A stretch of DNA of 64,000 bases from Sedimenticola_A sp040506895 (lineage in GTDB: Bacteria > Pseudomonadota > Gammaproteobacteria > Chromatiales > Chromatiaceae), in contig JBEVVY010000001.1 in NCBI GenBank assembly GCA_040506895.1, positions 3,831,792 through 3,895,791 of the forward strand, written 5' to 3'. This document shows, piece by piece, positions 21,223-30,150 of the stretch. Position numbers and translations under genes: made by a program. The notes under the pieces are model-generated. The model was not told where the DNA came from. It did no database searches and worked only from the letters and a program-made list of their open reading frames with translations. Position 1 is the stretch's first letter. The number at the start of each line of letters is the position of its first letter.

Positions 21223-22025
21223 AATTGAGCATCAGAACAGGACTTATTGCATTCAGCCTTACGGCCCTGTTCCTGGCGGGTTGCCAGAGCACCGCACCGC
21301 GGCCCACCTCCATCGACATGGTGGACGACACCGGCGGTTATTCACAGACCAACCGTCCCAGCGGCGCAGGCGATGTCTACGTCCAGCTGGCGGTCGCCTA
21401 CATGAACAAGGGGCAGCTCGACGTGGCCCTCACCAAGGCGCGGCAGGCACTGGCGGTGGAGCCCAACAACCCGTCCGCCCACAACGTCATCGCGCTGCTC
21501 TACGACCGTCTCGGCGAAAAGGGGCTGGCAGAACACCACTACCAGAAAGGCATCGGCCTGGCGCCGCGCAACTCCTACCTGCGCAACGCCTACGGCACTT
21601 TCCTCTGCGCACAGAAGCGTTTCGACGATGCCAACCAGCAGTTCATGGAGGCGCTGAGCAACCCCCTCTACAAGACCCCCGAGGTGGCGCTTACCAATGC
21701 GGGTATCTGCGCCAAGCGTATCCCCGATGCCGTCAAGGCCGAGTCCTACCTGCGCCAGGCGCTGGAGCGCAACCCGCGCTTCTCGGTCGCCCTTGGCCAG
21801 ATGGCACAGATCAGCCTCGATAAGGGAGAGCACCTCTCCTCCAGGGCCTACCTGCAGCGTTACCTGGAGGTTTCCCAACATACCGCCGCCACCTTGTGGA
21901 CCGGTATCCGGACTGAACGTGTACTGGGAGACCTGGACGCGGTGGCCAGTTACTCCCTGCTGCTTAAGAACAGATTCCCGGATTCCCGCGAAACCCAGCT
22001 CTTGATGGAGTCGGAACGAGAATGA
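21219..22025 (+). CDS. pilW: Type IV pilus biogenesis/stability lipoprotein PilW (PilF)
   Basis: 268 residues. Starts with TTG at 21219, overlapping the rlmN stop (ttga), with ggagga eight bases upstream. The signal peptide ends in lipobox FLAGC, so it is an outer-membrane lipoprotein. Tetratricopeptide repeats fill residues 48-260, for example VQLAVAYMNKGQLDVALTKA. The family helps PilQ secretin assembly for type IV pili. The same gene sits between rlmN and rodZ in many gammaproteobacteria. Confidence 0.92.
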   Translation: MKLSIRTGLIAFSLTALFLAGCQSTAPRPTSIDMVDDTGGYSQTNRPSGAGDVYVQLAVAYMNKGQLDVALTKARQALAVEPNNPSAHNVIALLYDRLGEKGLAEHHYQKGIGLAPRNSYLRNAYGTFLCAQKRFDDANQQFMEALSNPLYKTPEVALTNAGICAKRIPDAVKAESYLRQALERNPRFSVALGQMAQISLDKGEHLSSRAYLQRYLEVSQHTAATLWTGIRTERVLGDLDAVASYSLLLKNRFPDSRETQLLMESERE

Positions 22026-23059
22026 ACGCCGTGGTTACAGACGAGGAACAGATTGAACTTGCTCTGGAAGGACCCGGTGCGCGTCTGAGAACAGCCAGGG
22101 AGAACCTGGGACTGGATGTCTCCAGGGTTGCCGCTGAACTGCACCTTGGAATGGATGTCCTGGAATCGATAGAGGCAGACGACTACTCCGGCCTGCCGGG
22201 TGCGGTATTCGTGCAGGGCTACCTGCGCAACTACGCGCGACTGCTCAACGTGCCGGAAGGCCCGATACTGGAAGCCTTCCAGTCGATGAAGCCGGAACAC
22301 GAGCGCACGCCCAACCTGAGGGCGACCCAGGTGCGGCACGAACTGCGCAGCAGCCATGCCGGGGTGCGACTGATCACCTGGCTGATCGTCATCGGCCTGG
22401 TGGTGTTGGTGCTCACCTGGTGGCGCGGTTACCTCCAGTGGCCCATGGCTGACACCGCCGAGGAGGCGACAACCGAAACGCCCGCGATCAGTGCCGAGCC
22501 CGAGTTCGACGCCTCCCAGGAGCCGGTGCTGGCACCATTTACACCCCCGCAGGAGATGCCACAGGAAGCCCCCGCGGGTGACACCGGCCTGGCACTGCCG
22601 CCAATTGAAGAGGCGCCTGCAACTGAAGAGCCCCCCCAGGTGGTCGAGTCTGAAGAGGTGGTAACCGAACAGCCCCTGGTGACCACAATGGCGGAGAGCG
22701 CGACTGCCGCGGTGGAAGAGGCAACCGCTGAAGTGACCGAAGCGACAGCGGCCGCAGCCCCTGTTGTCGAGGCCGTGGTGGAAGAGGCTCCCATCGCCAC
22801 CCCACCACAGCTGGAAGCGGTGGTGAGTTTCGACGCCGACTGCTGGGTCGAGATCCGTGATGCCAGTGGACAGTTCAAGATCTTTGGCCTGTTGAACAAG
22901 GGCACCAGCCGGGTACTCGAGGGCGAGGCCCCCTACAAGATGGTGCTGGGCAACGCGGCCAGCGTGCGCATCAGCGTGAACGGCGAGGCTTACGACTTCT
23001 CGTCCTACATAAAGGGCAACGTGGCGCGGTTCAGTTTCGACCCGGCTTCCGCCCGGTAG
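22022..23059 (+). CDS. rodZ: RodZ-like helix-turn-helix membrane protein
   Basis: 345 residues; ATG overlaps the pilW stop (atga). The N-terminus holds the RodZ-type HTH (GARLRTARENLGLDVSRVAA, with FVQGYLRNYARLL following), then a single membrane helix near residues 118-138 (LITWLIVIGLVVLVLTW). A long periplasmic Pro/Glu/Ala-rich linker follows, then the C-terminal beta domain (DUF4115) from about residue 255 onward. RodZ links MreB filaments to the wall-synthesis machinery and sets rod shape. The low-complexity acidic linker is typical. Confidence 0.93.
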   Translation: MNAVVTDEEQIELALEGPGARLRTARENLGLDVSRVAAELHLGMDVLESIEADDYSGLPGAVFVQGYLRNYARLLNVPEGPILEAFQSMKPEHERTPNLRATQVRHELRSSHAGVRLITWLIVIGLVVLVLTWWRGYLQWPMADTAEEATTETPAISAEPEFDASQEPVLAPFTPPQEMPQEAPAGDTGLALPPIEEAPATEEPPQVVESEEVVTEQPLVTTMAESATAAVEEATAEVTEATAAAAPVVEAVVEEAPIATPPQLEAVVSFDADCWVEIRDASGQFKIFGLLNKGTSRVLEGEAPYKMVLGNAASVRISVNGEAYDFSSYIKGNVARFSFDPASAR

Positions 23060-23155
23060 AGCGGTTACAGACCGGAGAGCGTTTCCCCGGCAATATTATT
23101 TCGCGGCGTGTCTTAGGCACGCCGATTGTTTATAGAAGCAGACAGAAAAGAGTTA

Positions 23156-24415
<1,260 letters not shown>

Positions 24416-24457
24416 AGAGATTTGAGCACCGGGTAGCGGTGCCGAGAGGATAACGTT

Positions 24458-25093
24458 GTGGATATACATCTGTCCGAAGAAGAACAGGTAGAAGCCCTTA
24501 AGAAGTGGTGGAAGCAGAACGGCTTTTCAGTCGCCGCGGGAATCGTCCTCGGTCTGGGCGGCGTGTTCGGCTGGCAGTACTGGAACAAGCACCAGGACCA
24601 GGTGTCCGCCGACGCCTCCTACCATTTCGAGCAGCTGAACGCCTCCGTTGCGGCGGGTCTCAAAGAGCCGGCACTGCAGCAGGCCAAGGCCCTTATGCAG
24701 CACTACCAGGACAGCAGCTACGCGGTCTTCGCCGCACTGGACGCGGCCAAGGTGAAAGTTGAGCAGGGCGACACTGCGGGTGCCCGTGTGCAGCTGCAGT
24801 GGGCCATGGACAACGCCAGCGACGCTTCTCTTAAACAGGTTGCACGGCTGCGTCTCGCAAGGGTGATGCTGAGCGAGGGTGCTGCGGACGAAGCCGCCAG
24901 CGTACTCGCCCAGGCGCCGGTGGACGGCTACCAGGGTGAAGTTGCCGAGCTGCGTGGCGATATCGCCCTGGCCAAGGGTGACGAGAACGCCGCCCGTGCC
25001 GCCTACCAGCAGGCCCTCGACAACAAGGTCGGCAGCTCCGCCCTCGTGCGCATGAAGCTCGACGACCTCTCCACTGCCACCAGCGGTTCCTGA
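24458..25093 (+). CDS. yfgM: YfgM family inner-membrane TPR protein
   Basis: 211 residues. GTG start at 24458 with gagagga seven bases upstream. A short cytosolic segment (EEEQVEALKKWWKQNG) is followed by one membrane helix at residues 23-40 and periplasmic TPR-like helices. In E. coli YfgM associates with the Sec translocon and the chaperone PpiD. It lies in the conserved hisS-yfgM-bamB-der order. Confidence 0.93.
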   Translation: MDIHLSEEEQVEALKKWWKQNGFSVAAGIVLGLGGVFGWQYWNKHQDQVSADASYHFEQLNASVAAGLKEPALQQAKALMQHYQDSSYAVFAALDAAKVKVEQGDTAGARVQLQWAMDNASDASLKQVARLRLARVMLSEGAADEAASVLAQAPVDGYQGEVAELRGDIALAKGDENAARAAYQQALDNKVGSSALVRMKLDDLSTATSGS

Positions 25094-25106
25094 GGGGCGC
25101 TTGAAC

Positions 25107-26279
25107 ATGATGCGATATCTCGCTGCTGTAACCGCCGCACTGCTGCTGAGCGGCTGTGGATCCCTGGATTCCGCCAACCCCATGAACTGGTTTGGCGATG
25201 ACGACAATGTCGAGAAACCCGCGGAGCTGGTCGAACTGGAGAACCCGGTTGCGATGCGTACCCTCTGGTCCACCTCCGTTGGAGCAGGTACCGATGAGCT
25301 GCGGGTCAAGCTGGTGCCCTTCGTGGTGGACAACCGTGTCTACGCCGCCGACAGCAACGGCACCATCGAGGCGCTGGATGCAAGCAACGGTAAAAAACTC
25401 TGGAGCATCGAGAGCGAGCTGGAGATCTCCGGCGGCCCCGGCGCGGGCGAGGGTCTCGTGCTGGTGGGTACCAGCAATGCAGAACTGGTGGCCTTCGACA
25501 GCGCCAACGGCGCAGAGCGCTGGCGCGCCCGGGTGAGCAGCGAGGTGCTGTCGGTGCCCAAGGTATCCCGGGGCATCGTGGTGGTGCACACCATCGACGG
25601 CAAGCTGTTCGGTTTCGATGCGGCATCGGGCAAGCAGGCCTGGATCTACGACCGCACCGTACCGGTACTGACCCTGCACGGCAGCAGCTCCCCGGTGATC
25701 AGCGGCAATGCCGTGATCTGCGGATTCGCCAGCGGCAAACTGGCAGCCATCGAGCTCGAGACCGGCAGCCCGATCTGGGAGGTGAGTGTCACCGCGCCCA
25801 GCGGTCGTTCCGAACTGGAGCGCATGGTCGACATCGACGGCGATCCGCTGGTGGTGGACGGCGTGATCTATGTTGCCACCTACCAGGGCGAGATGGCCGC
25901 GGTATCCCTGGACACCGGCGTGGTGCTGTGGCGTCGCAAGCTCTCCTCCTACAACGGGTTGGGCGTTGACTGGCGCCAGCTCTACGTCTCCGACGACAAC
26001 GATTTCGTCTGGGCAGTGGACCCGAGAAACGGTTCCCTGATCTGGAAAAATGAGAAACTGAAGGCACGCCGCCTCTCCACGCCCGCCGTCATGGGTGAGT
26101 ACGTGGTGGTCGGCGACTACGACGGTTATCTTCACCTGCTCGCCACCGAAGACGGTCGCCTGCTGGGCCGCACCCGCGTGGGCGAAGACCCCATCACCAC
26201 CGCCCCCGTGGTGGTGGATGGCGTGATCTACGTCTATGGCGACGGTGGTGACCTGGCCGCGGTATCCGGTGCCAGGTAG
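25107..26279 (+). CDS. bamB: Outer-membrane assembly lipoprotein BamB
   Basis: 390 residues from the ATG at 25107, favoured because gagggg lies nine bases upstream; TTG at 25101 and ATG at 25110 are alternatives. Lipobox LLLSGCGSLD. The mature part is an eight-bladed PQQ-type beta propeller with repeats such as DASNGKKLWSIESE, DSANGAERWRARV, DAASGKQAWIYDR and DPRNGSLIWKNEK. BamB is part of the BAM complex that inserts beta-barrel proteins. Length fits E. coli BamB (392). Confidence 0.95.
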   Translation: MMRYLAAVTAALLLSGCGSLDSANPMNWFGDDDNVEKPAELVELENPVAMRTLWSTSVGAGTDELRVKLVPFVVDNRVYAADSNGTIEALDASNGKKLWSIESELEISGGPGAGEGLVLVGTSNAELVAFDSANGAERWRARVSSEVLSVPKVSRGIVVVHTIDGKLFGFDAASGKQAWIYDRTVPVLTLHGSSSPVISGNAVICGFASGKLAAIELETGSPIWEVSVTAPSGRSELERMVDIDGDPLVVDGVIYVATYQGEMAAVSLDTGVVLWRRKLSSYNGLGVDWRQLYVSDDNDFVWAVDPRNGSLIWKNEKLKARRLSTPAVMGEYVVVGDYDGYLHLLATEDGRLLGRTRVGEDPITTAPVVVDGVIYVYGDGGDLAAVSGAR

Positions 26280-26299
26280 TTATTAAGTAGAGTCGAACC

Positions 26300-27982
26300 A
26301 TGCTTCCCGTTATCGCCCTGGTTGGCCGTCCCAATGTCGGCAAGTCCACCCTTTTCAACCGGCTCACCCGCAGCCGGGATGCGCTGGTGGCCGATCAGCC
26401 GGGGCTGACCCGCGACCGTAAATACGGTGTCGGCAAGATGGGCAACAAGCCCTACGTGGTGGTCGATACCGGCGGTATCAGCGGCGAGGGCGAGGGTGTC
26501 GACGTCGTCATGGAGCAGCAGGTGCAGGCCGCCATCGGCGAGGCGGACCACATCCTCTTCCTGCTGGACGCCAAGTCCGGCTCCACCGGTGGCGACGAGA
26601 TCATCGCCGAGCAGCTGCGCCGCACCGGCAAACCCATCACCGCGGTGGTGAACAAGAGCGAGAACCTCGACAACGCGATGGCCGGAGCCGACTTCTACAG
26701 TCTCGGCCTGGGCGATCCGATGCCCATCTCGGCAGCCCACGGCAAGGGGGTCAAACCCCTGATCAACGAGGTGCTGAAGACCTTTCCCGAGCCCCTTGAG
26801 GAGCACACCGAAGAGGAGACCGGCACCCAGATCGCCGTGGTGGGTCGACCAAACGTCGGCAAGTCCACCCTGGTCAACCGCATGCTGGGCGAAGAGCGCG
26901 TTATCGCCTACGACCAGCCCGGCACCACCCGCGACAGCATCTTCATCACGTTCACCCACGACGAAAAACCCTACACCCTGATCGACACCGCCGGTGTACG
27001 TCGCCGCGCGCGGGTGCACGAGGCGATCGAGAAGTTCAGCATCATCAAGACCCTGCAGGCCATCGAAGAGGCCAACGTGGTGATGCTGGTGCTGGATGCC
27101 CACCAGGGCGTCAGCGAACAGGACGCCAACCTCGCAGGCCATATCCTCGAAAGTGGCAGGGCACTGGTCATCTGCATCAACAAGTGGGACGGCCTCAGCC
27201 CCGACGAGCGCGATACCGTCAAAGAGGAGCTGGAACGCAAGCTGCCGTTTCTCGATTTCGCCACCAAGCGATTCATCTCGGCACTGCACGGCTCAGGGGT
27301 CGGCAACCTCTACGAGGCGGTGGATGCAGCCTACGAAAACGCCATGCGCAAGATGGCCACACCCGAACTGACCCGCATCCTCGAATGGGCGGTACAGGAA
27401 CACCAGCCACCCCTGGTGCACGGCCGCCGCATCAAGCTGCGNNNNNNNNNNNNNNNNNNNNNNNNNNNNNNNNNNNNNNNNNNNNNNNNNNNNNNNNNNN
27501 NNNNNNNNNNNNNNNNNNNNNNNNNNNNNNNNNNNNNNNNNNNNNNNNNNNNNNNNNNNNNNNNNNNNNNNNNNNNNNNNNNNNNNNNNNNNNNNNNNNN
27601 NNNNNNNNNNNNNNNNNNNNNNNNNNNNNNNNNNNNNNNNNAGATGGCCACACCCGAACTGACCCGCATCCTCGAATGGGCGGTACAGGAACACCAGCCA
27701 CCCCTGGTGCACGGCCGCCGCATCAAGCTGCGCTACGCCCACCAGGGCGGACAGAACCCACCCATCATCGTCATCCACGGCAACCAGACCCAATCGGTAC
27801 CCGCGCCCTACAAGCGCTACCTGGTCAACCGCTTCCGTGAAGCAATGAAGCTGGACGGTACCCCCATCCGCCTGGAGTTCCGCTCCGGCGAGAATCCCTA
27901 CGAGGGCCGCAAGAATAAACTCACCAAGCGACAGGTGCAGAAGCGCCAGCGACTGAAAAAGTTCGTTAAGCGCAAGAAGTGA
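26300..27982 (+). CDS. der: Ribosome-assembly GTPase Der (EngA), split by a scaffold gap
   Basis: Two tandem GTPase domains: the first with P-loop GRPNVGKSTLFNRL and G3 DTGGI, the second with GRPNVGKSTLVNRM, DTAGV and NKWD. A KH-like C-terminal domain ends in a basic tail (KRQRLKKFVKRKK). Der acts in 50S subunit maturation. The coding sequence is 26300-27441 plus 27733-27982, which join in frame to 463 residues, a normal length; the inserted N run and a 91-bp duplicate are artefacts. It ends the conserved hisS-yfgM-bamB-der block. Confidence 0.95.
   Translation: MLPVIALVGRPNVGKSTLFNRLTRSRDALVADQPGLTRDRKYGVGKMGNKPYVVVDTGGISGEGEGVDVVMEQQVQAAIGEADHILFLLDAKSGSTGGDEIIAEQLRRTGKPITAVVNKSENLDNAMAGADFYSLGLGDPMPISAAHGKGVKPLINEVLKTFPEPLEEHTEEETGTQIAVVGRPNVGKSTLVNRMLGEERVIAYDQPGTTRDSIFITFTHDEKPYTLIDTAGVRRRARVHEAIEKFSIIKTLQAIEEANVVMLVLDAHQGVSEQDANLAGHILESGRALVICINKWDGLSPDERDTVKEELERKLPFLDFATKRFISALHGSGVGNLYEAVDAAYENAMRKMATPELTRILEWAVQEHQPPLVHGRRIKLXXXXXXXXXXXXXXXXXXXXXXXXXXXXXXXXXXXXXXXXXXXXXXXXXXXXXXXXXXXXXXXXXXXXMATPELTRILEWAVQEHQPPLVHGRRIKLRYAHQGGQNPPIIVIHGNQTQSVPAPYKRYLVNRFREAMKLDGTPIRLEFRSGENPYEGRKNKLTKRQVQKRQRLKKFVKRKK
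27351..27441 (+). repeat. Left copy of second 91-bp assembly duplication
   Basis: Identical to 27642-27732 over 91 bases and ends exactly at the N run. The length equals that of the duplication at the first gap. Confidence 0.95.
27442..27641. other. Scaffold gap, 200 N
   Basis: Exactly 200 N inside der. The flanks overlap by 91 bases, so the true gap length is most likely negative and no sequence is missing. Confidence 0.99.
27642..27732 (+). repeat. Right copy of second 91-bp assembly duplication
   Basis: Exact copy of 27351-27441 in the same reading phase of der. Collapsing it restores the gene. Confidence 0.95.
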
Positions 27983-28256
27983 TGCCCCTTTAACTCTTCT
28001 CCAGCAGGGGAGGGGAGTACCCAGTCAGTAGCACCCAGAGATCGGCCTACCACAGGCCTACGCCTTAAACGGCTTCTAAAAAAACCCTTAAAGGCGTTGC
28101 ACAAACAAAAATGCGATGCATTACTGTGTAATGAACATCATGGGCATGTTTAACAATTCAAGCTGGCTCTGCTAGTCTATTGAAAACAGGGAATATTCTT
28201 CGCGGCAGGATGCTGAACCTCCCCGCACATCTCTGCCCGAATAATTCCGTAACAGA

Positions 28257-28333
28257 TTATAACGCCAATAAGTAATGTGGCGTCATAGCACAATATTTGT
28301 GCCGTCCACATAATTACCTATTAGGCATTATAA
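28257..28333. repeat. 77-bp imperfect palindrome, attC-like fold
   Basis: Outer arms ttataacgcc and ggcattataa pair with one mismatch. Inner arms aataagtaatgtgg and ccacataattacctatt pair with two unpaired bases, and the tip is gcacaa-tat-ttgtgc. The overall shape, a long stem with bulges and AAC at the left, resembles an integron attC site, but the right arm has ATT where GTT is expected. Confidence 0.45.
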
Positions 28334-28446
28334 AAATGCACAAGACATTCCGATGAACTGCAATACCAGTTACTAAATGGACACCACGAAAGATATGTGG
28401 TGTTCACTCTATTTCTTGTCACATTTTCTATCGCTCACTTGGACGC

Positions 28447-28477
28447 GCTGACGAGCGCCAGTTAATTTGGCGTTAGC
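28447..28477 (+). repeat. Possible attC right half-site before small gene
   Basis: gcgct-gacg-agcgc forms a stem and the stretch ends in ggcgttagc, like the right (R') end of attC sites. It lies 22 bases before the ATG at 28499, a normal cassette spacing. No matching left arm was found, so it may be a degraded or hybrid site. Confidence 0.35.
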
Positions 28478-28498
28478 TTTGTATAAGGGGAACACGGA

Positions 28499-28978
28499 AT
28501 GATTAGATTACTATTAGGTTGCTTAATGATTCTGCTTGGTTTTACCCAGGTTGCGCATGCAGCAGATGCAACCTATACGGTCAATGATGTGCAGAGTATT
28601 GTTCCCAAGCAAACAAGTGAGGGTTGGTGGCATAAACAAATTGGTTCAATTAAAGGAAATAAATATTTATCAGACTTTAAAAGCAAGGATCATATAGGAA
28701 AAATAAATTGGAACAAGGGGGATCTTAAAGAAGGAAAAATACAGATCGTAAAAGCCATGAGAATAGCCAAACAATGGTGTGATGATAACAAGCCATTTGG
28801 TGGAAAGCAGTGGGATGTAGAAACAGTGACTCTTCGATTTAGGTCTGGAAATAATGAGGTTGAATATATTTATGCAATAGAGGTGAGAACTCCCGGCTTT
28901 AAAAAGAGCATTGAAGTTATTGTTTTGCCAAATTTTGAAATCATACCTCCAACTATAAATCCAAAGTCTTTATTTTAA
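28499..28978 (+). CDS. Small secreted protein of unknown function
   Basis: 159 residues, not recognised. A clear signal peptide (MIRLLLGCLMILLGFTQVAHA, cleavage after AHA) predicts export to the periplasm. The mature part is polar and lysine-rich with several tryptophans and one cysteine. It starts at an ATG with aagggg eight bases upstream. Base composition is much more A+T-rich than der or the glutamate dehydrogenase gene. Together with the attC-like hairpins on both sides this suggests a captured gene cassette; the function cannot be inferred. Confidence 0.75.
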   Translation: MIRLLLGCLMILLGFTQVAHAADATYTVNDVQSIVPKQTSEGWWHKQIGSIKGNKYLSDFKSKDHIGKINWNKGDLKEGKIQIVKAMRIAKQWCDDNKPFGGKQWDVETVTLRFRSGNNEVEYIYAIEVRTPGFKKSIEVIVLPNFEIIPPTINPKSLF

Positions 28979-28996
28979 TTATTCGTGATTGAAAGC

Positions 28997-29057
28997 TAAC
29001 ATATAAATTGACGCTGCTCCTGCGGTCCCTCATCAGGAGTGTCAGTCTTCAATGTTA
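28997..29057 (+). repeat. attC-like recombination site between two small genes
   Basis: Outer arms taacat and atgtta are exact complements 61 bases apart. Within them ttgac/gtcag and gctcctg/caggagt also pair, around an 11-base loop. It begins shortly after the stop of the upstream gene and ends 11 bases before the next ATG, the classic place of a 57-141-bp integron attC. The core triplets AAC and GTT are present; the flanking bases do not fit the strict RYYYAAC/GTTRRRY consensus. Confidence 0.55.
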
Positions 29058-29068
29058 AAGTGCTGTCC

Positions 29069-29452
29069 ATGGAAATAATAAGATACAAGCGTGAACATGA
29101 AGCTTCTGTGCTTTCGGCAATTAAAGAAGATCCCGACTGGGATATCTTCACCAATGATGGAGCGATAGACAAATACCGGATAAGCCTGCGCGATAGCATT
29201 ACCTATGTTTGCTTCGAAGGCGATGCATTCTCAGGTTACTTGAGGGCGCTTATGGATGATGGATTCGCTCTCTACATCAGTGAGCTTTTCGTGGTGCCGG
29301 AAATGCGGAATAGAAAGATTGGCAGATCGCTCATATCCAAGGTGAAAAGTGACTATAGCGATCTGACTGTTTACGCGTTGTCAGATGAAGATGCCTATTA
29401 TGAGAAGCTTGGTTATAAAAAGGTGGGCTCGGTGTTCGAGATTCATGAATAG
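29069..29452 (+). CDS. GNAT-family N-acetyltransferase
   Basis: 127 residues from the ATG at 29069 (MEIIRYKREHEASVLSAI). An upstream in-frame start at 29039 would fall inside the attC-like site and is less likely. The acetyl-CoA-binding core is visible in LYISELFVVPEMRNRKIGRSLISKV (motif A, RxxxIG), followed by YEKLGYKKVG at the C-terminus, usual for the family. The substrate is unknown. No good ribosome site is seen, as is common in integron cassettes. It is A+T-rich and flanked by hairpins, with the right one starting at the stop codon. Confidence 0.82.
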   Translation: MEIIRYKREHEASVLSAIKEDPDWDIFTNDGAIDKYRISLRDSITYVCFEGDAFSGYLRALMDDGFALYISELFVVPEMRNRKIGRSLISKVKSDYSDLTVYALSDEDAYYEKLGYKKVGSVFEIHE

Positions 29453-29510
29453 GCTAACTAGATAAGTTGATAGGCATGCCTAGCGTCCACTTAATTTTAC
29501 TAGTCTAAGG
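29453..29510 (+). repeat. Third attC-like imperfect hairpin
   Basis: ctaactag and ctagtctaag, then ataagt and acttaat, pair around the perfect palindrome taggcatgccta. It directly follows the stop codon of the acetyltransferase (gaataggctaac). The left core GGCTAAC is good; the right end lacks a clear GTT core. Confidence 0.45.
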
Positions 29511-29525
29511 TTGTAAGGATCTAAA

Positions 29526-30119
29526 ATGAAAAAACAGGGAATCTGATCGTATTACTCATTGTTGCAATGCTTCTCTCTGCATGTGCCGGAAGAGACTTCA
29601 TTGCGCCTGAACGAGACAACCTACCAGGAAATTCTCGATCGTTTCGGTAAGCCCTTCAACGAAGGTACCCAGCTCAAGAACGAGAAAAACGTAAAGATCA
29701 TCAGCTACGCTTACGCATCCATTGGTGGCAAGGCGAACAGCCCGGGTATTACCCCCGCCAGGGCGGCCAGTTTCTATTTCAGTGATGACCTGCTGGTCGG
29801 CTATGAATTCATCAGTTCCTACAAGATGGATAACTCCGACTTCGATGAAACCAGGATCGACCAGCTCAAGAAGGGGGAGACTACCCGGGAGCAGGTGATT
29901 GCATTGATTGGCAAACCGGCGGGTAAGTATGCGCATCCATTGATCAAGGGAGAGGACGGCTACGCGCTGATCTACGCCTATGGTGAGGCCTTCGGATTCG
30001 AGTTCTACATGAAGCAGTTGACGGTTTCCATCAACGATAACGTCGTGACGGATGTGGAATACACGACCAGTGGCAAAAAACATGTGCCGGACACAGGTGC
30101 TGCTACCGCTCCGTACTGA
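29526..30119 (+). pseudogene. BamE/SmpA-like lipoprotein with out-of-frame signal peptide
   Basis: The ATG at 29526 is in the same frame as the main body (29559-30119) but hits TGA at 29544. Between them the other frame encodes a perfect lipoprotein signal, NLIVLLIVAMLLSACAG. Two compensating one-base changes, one probably in the A6 run at 29529-29534 and one near the lipobox, would join start, signal and body. The body (about 185 residues) has two SmpA/OmlA-like segments, YQEILDRFGKP and GETTREQVIALIGKP, the fold of small outer-membrane lipoproteins. Either two base-call errors, a recent pseudogene, or expression from an internal TTG at 29559 without export. Confidence 0.65.
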
Positions 30120-30150
30120 ACGGGTAATCTCTCGATACTGAACAGTGCGT

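Larger units (their letters stand above)
27983..28498. other. AT-rich intergenic region without a gene
   Basis: 516 bases with no plausible reading frame, clearly richer in A+T than der upstream. It contains the long imperfect hairpin at 28257-28333, a hairpin acaccac/gtggtgt near 28381-28403, and the GC-rich half-hairpin at 28460-28477. Confidence 0.7.
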
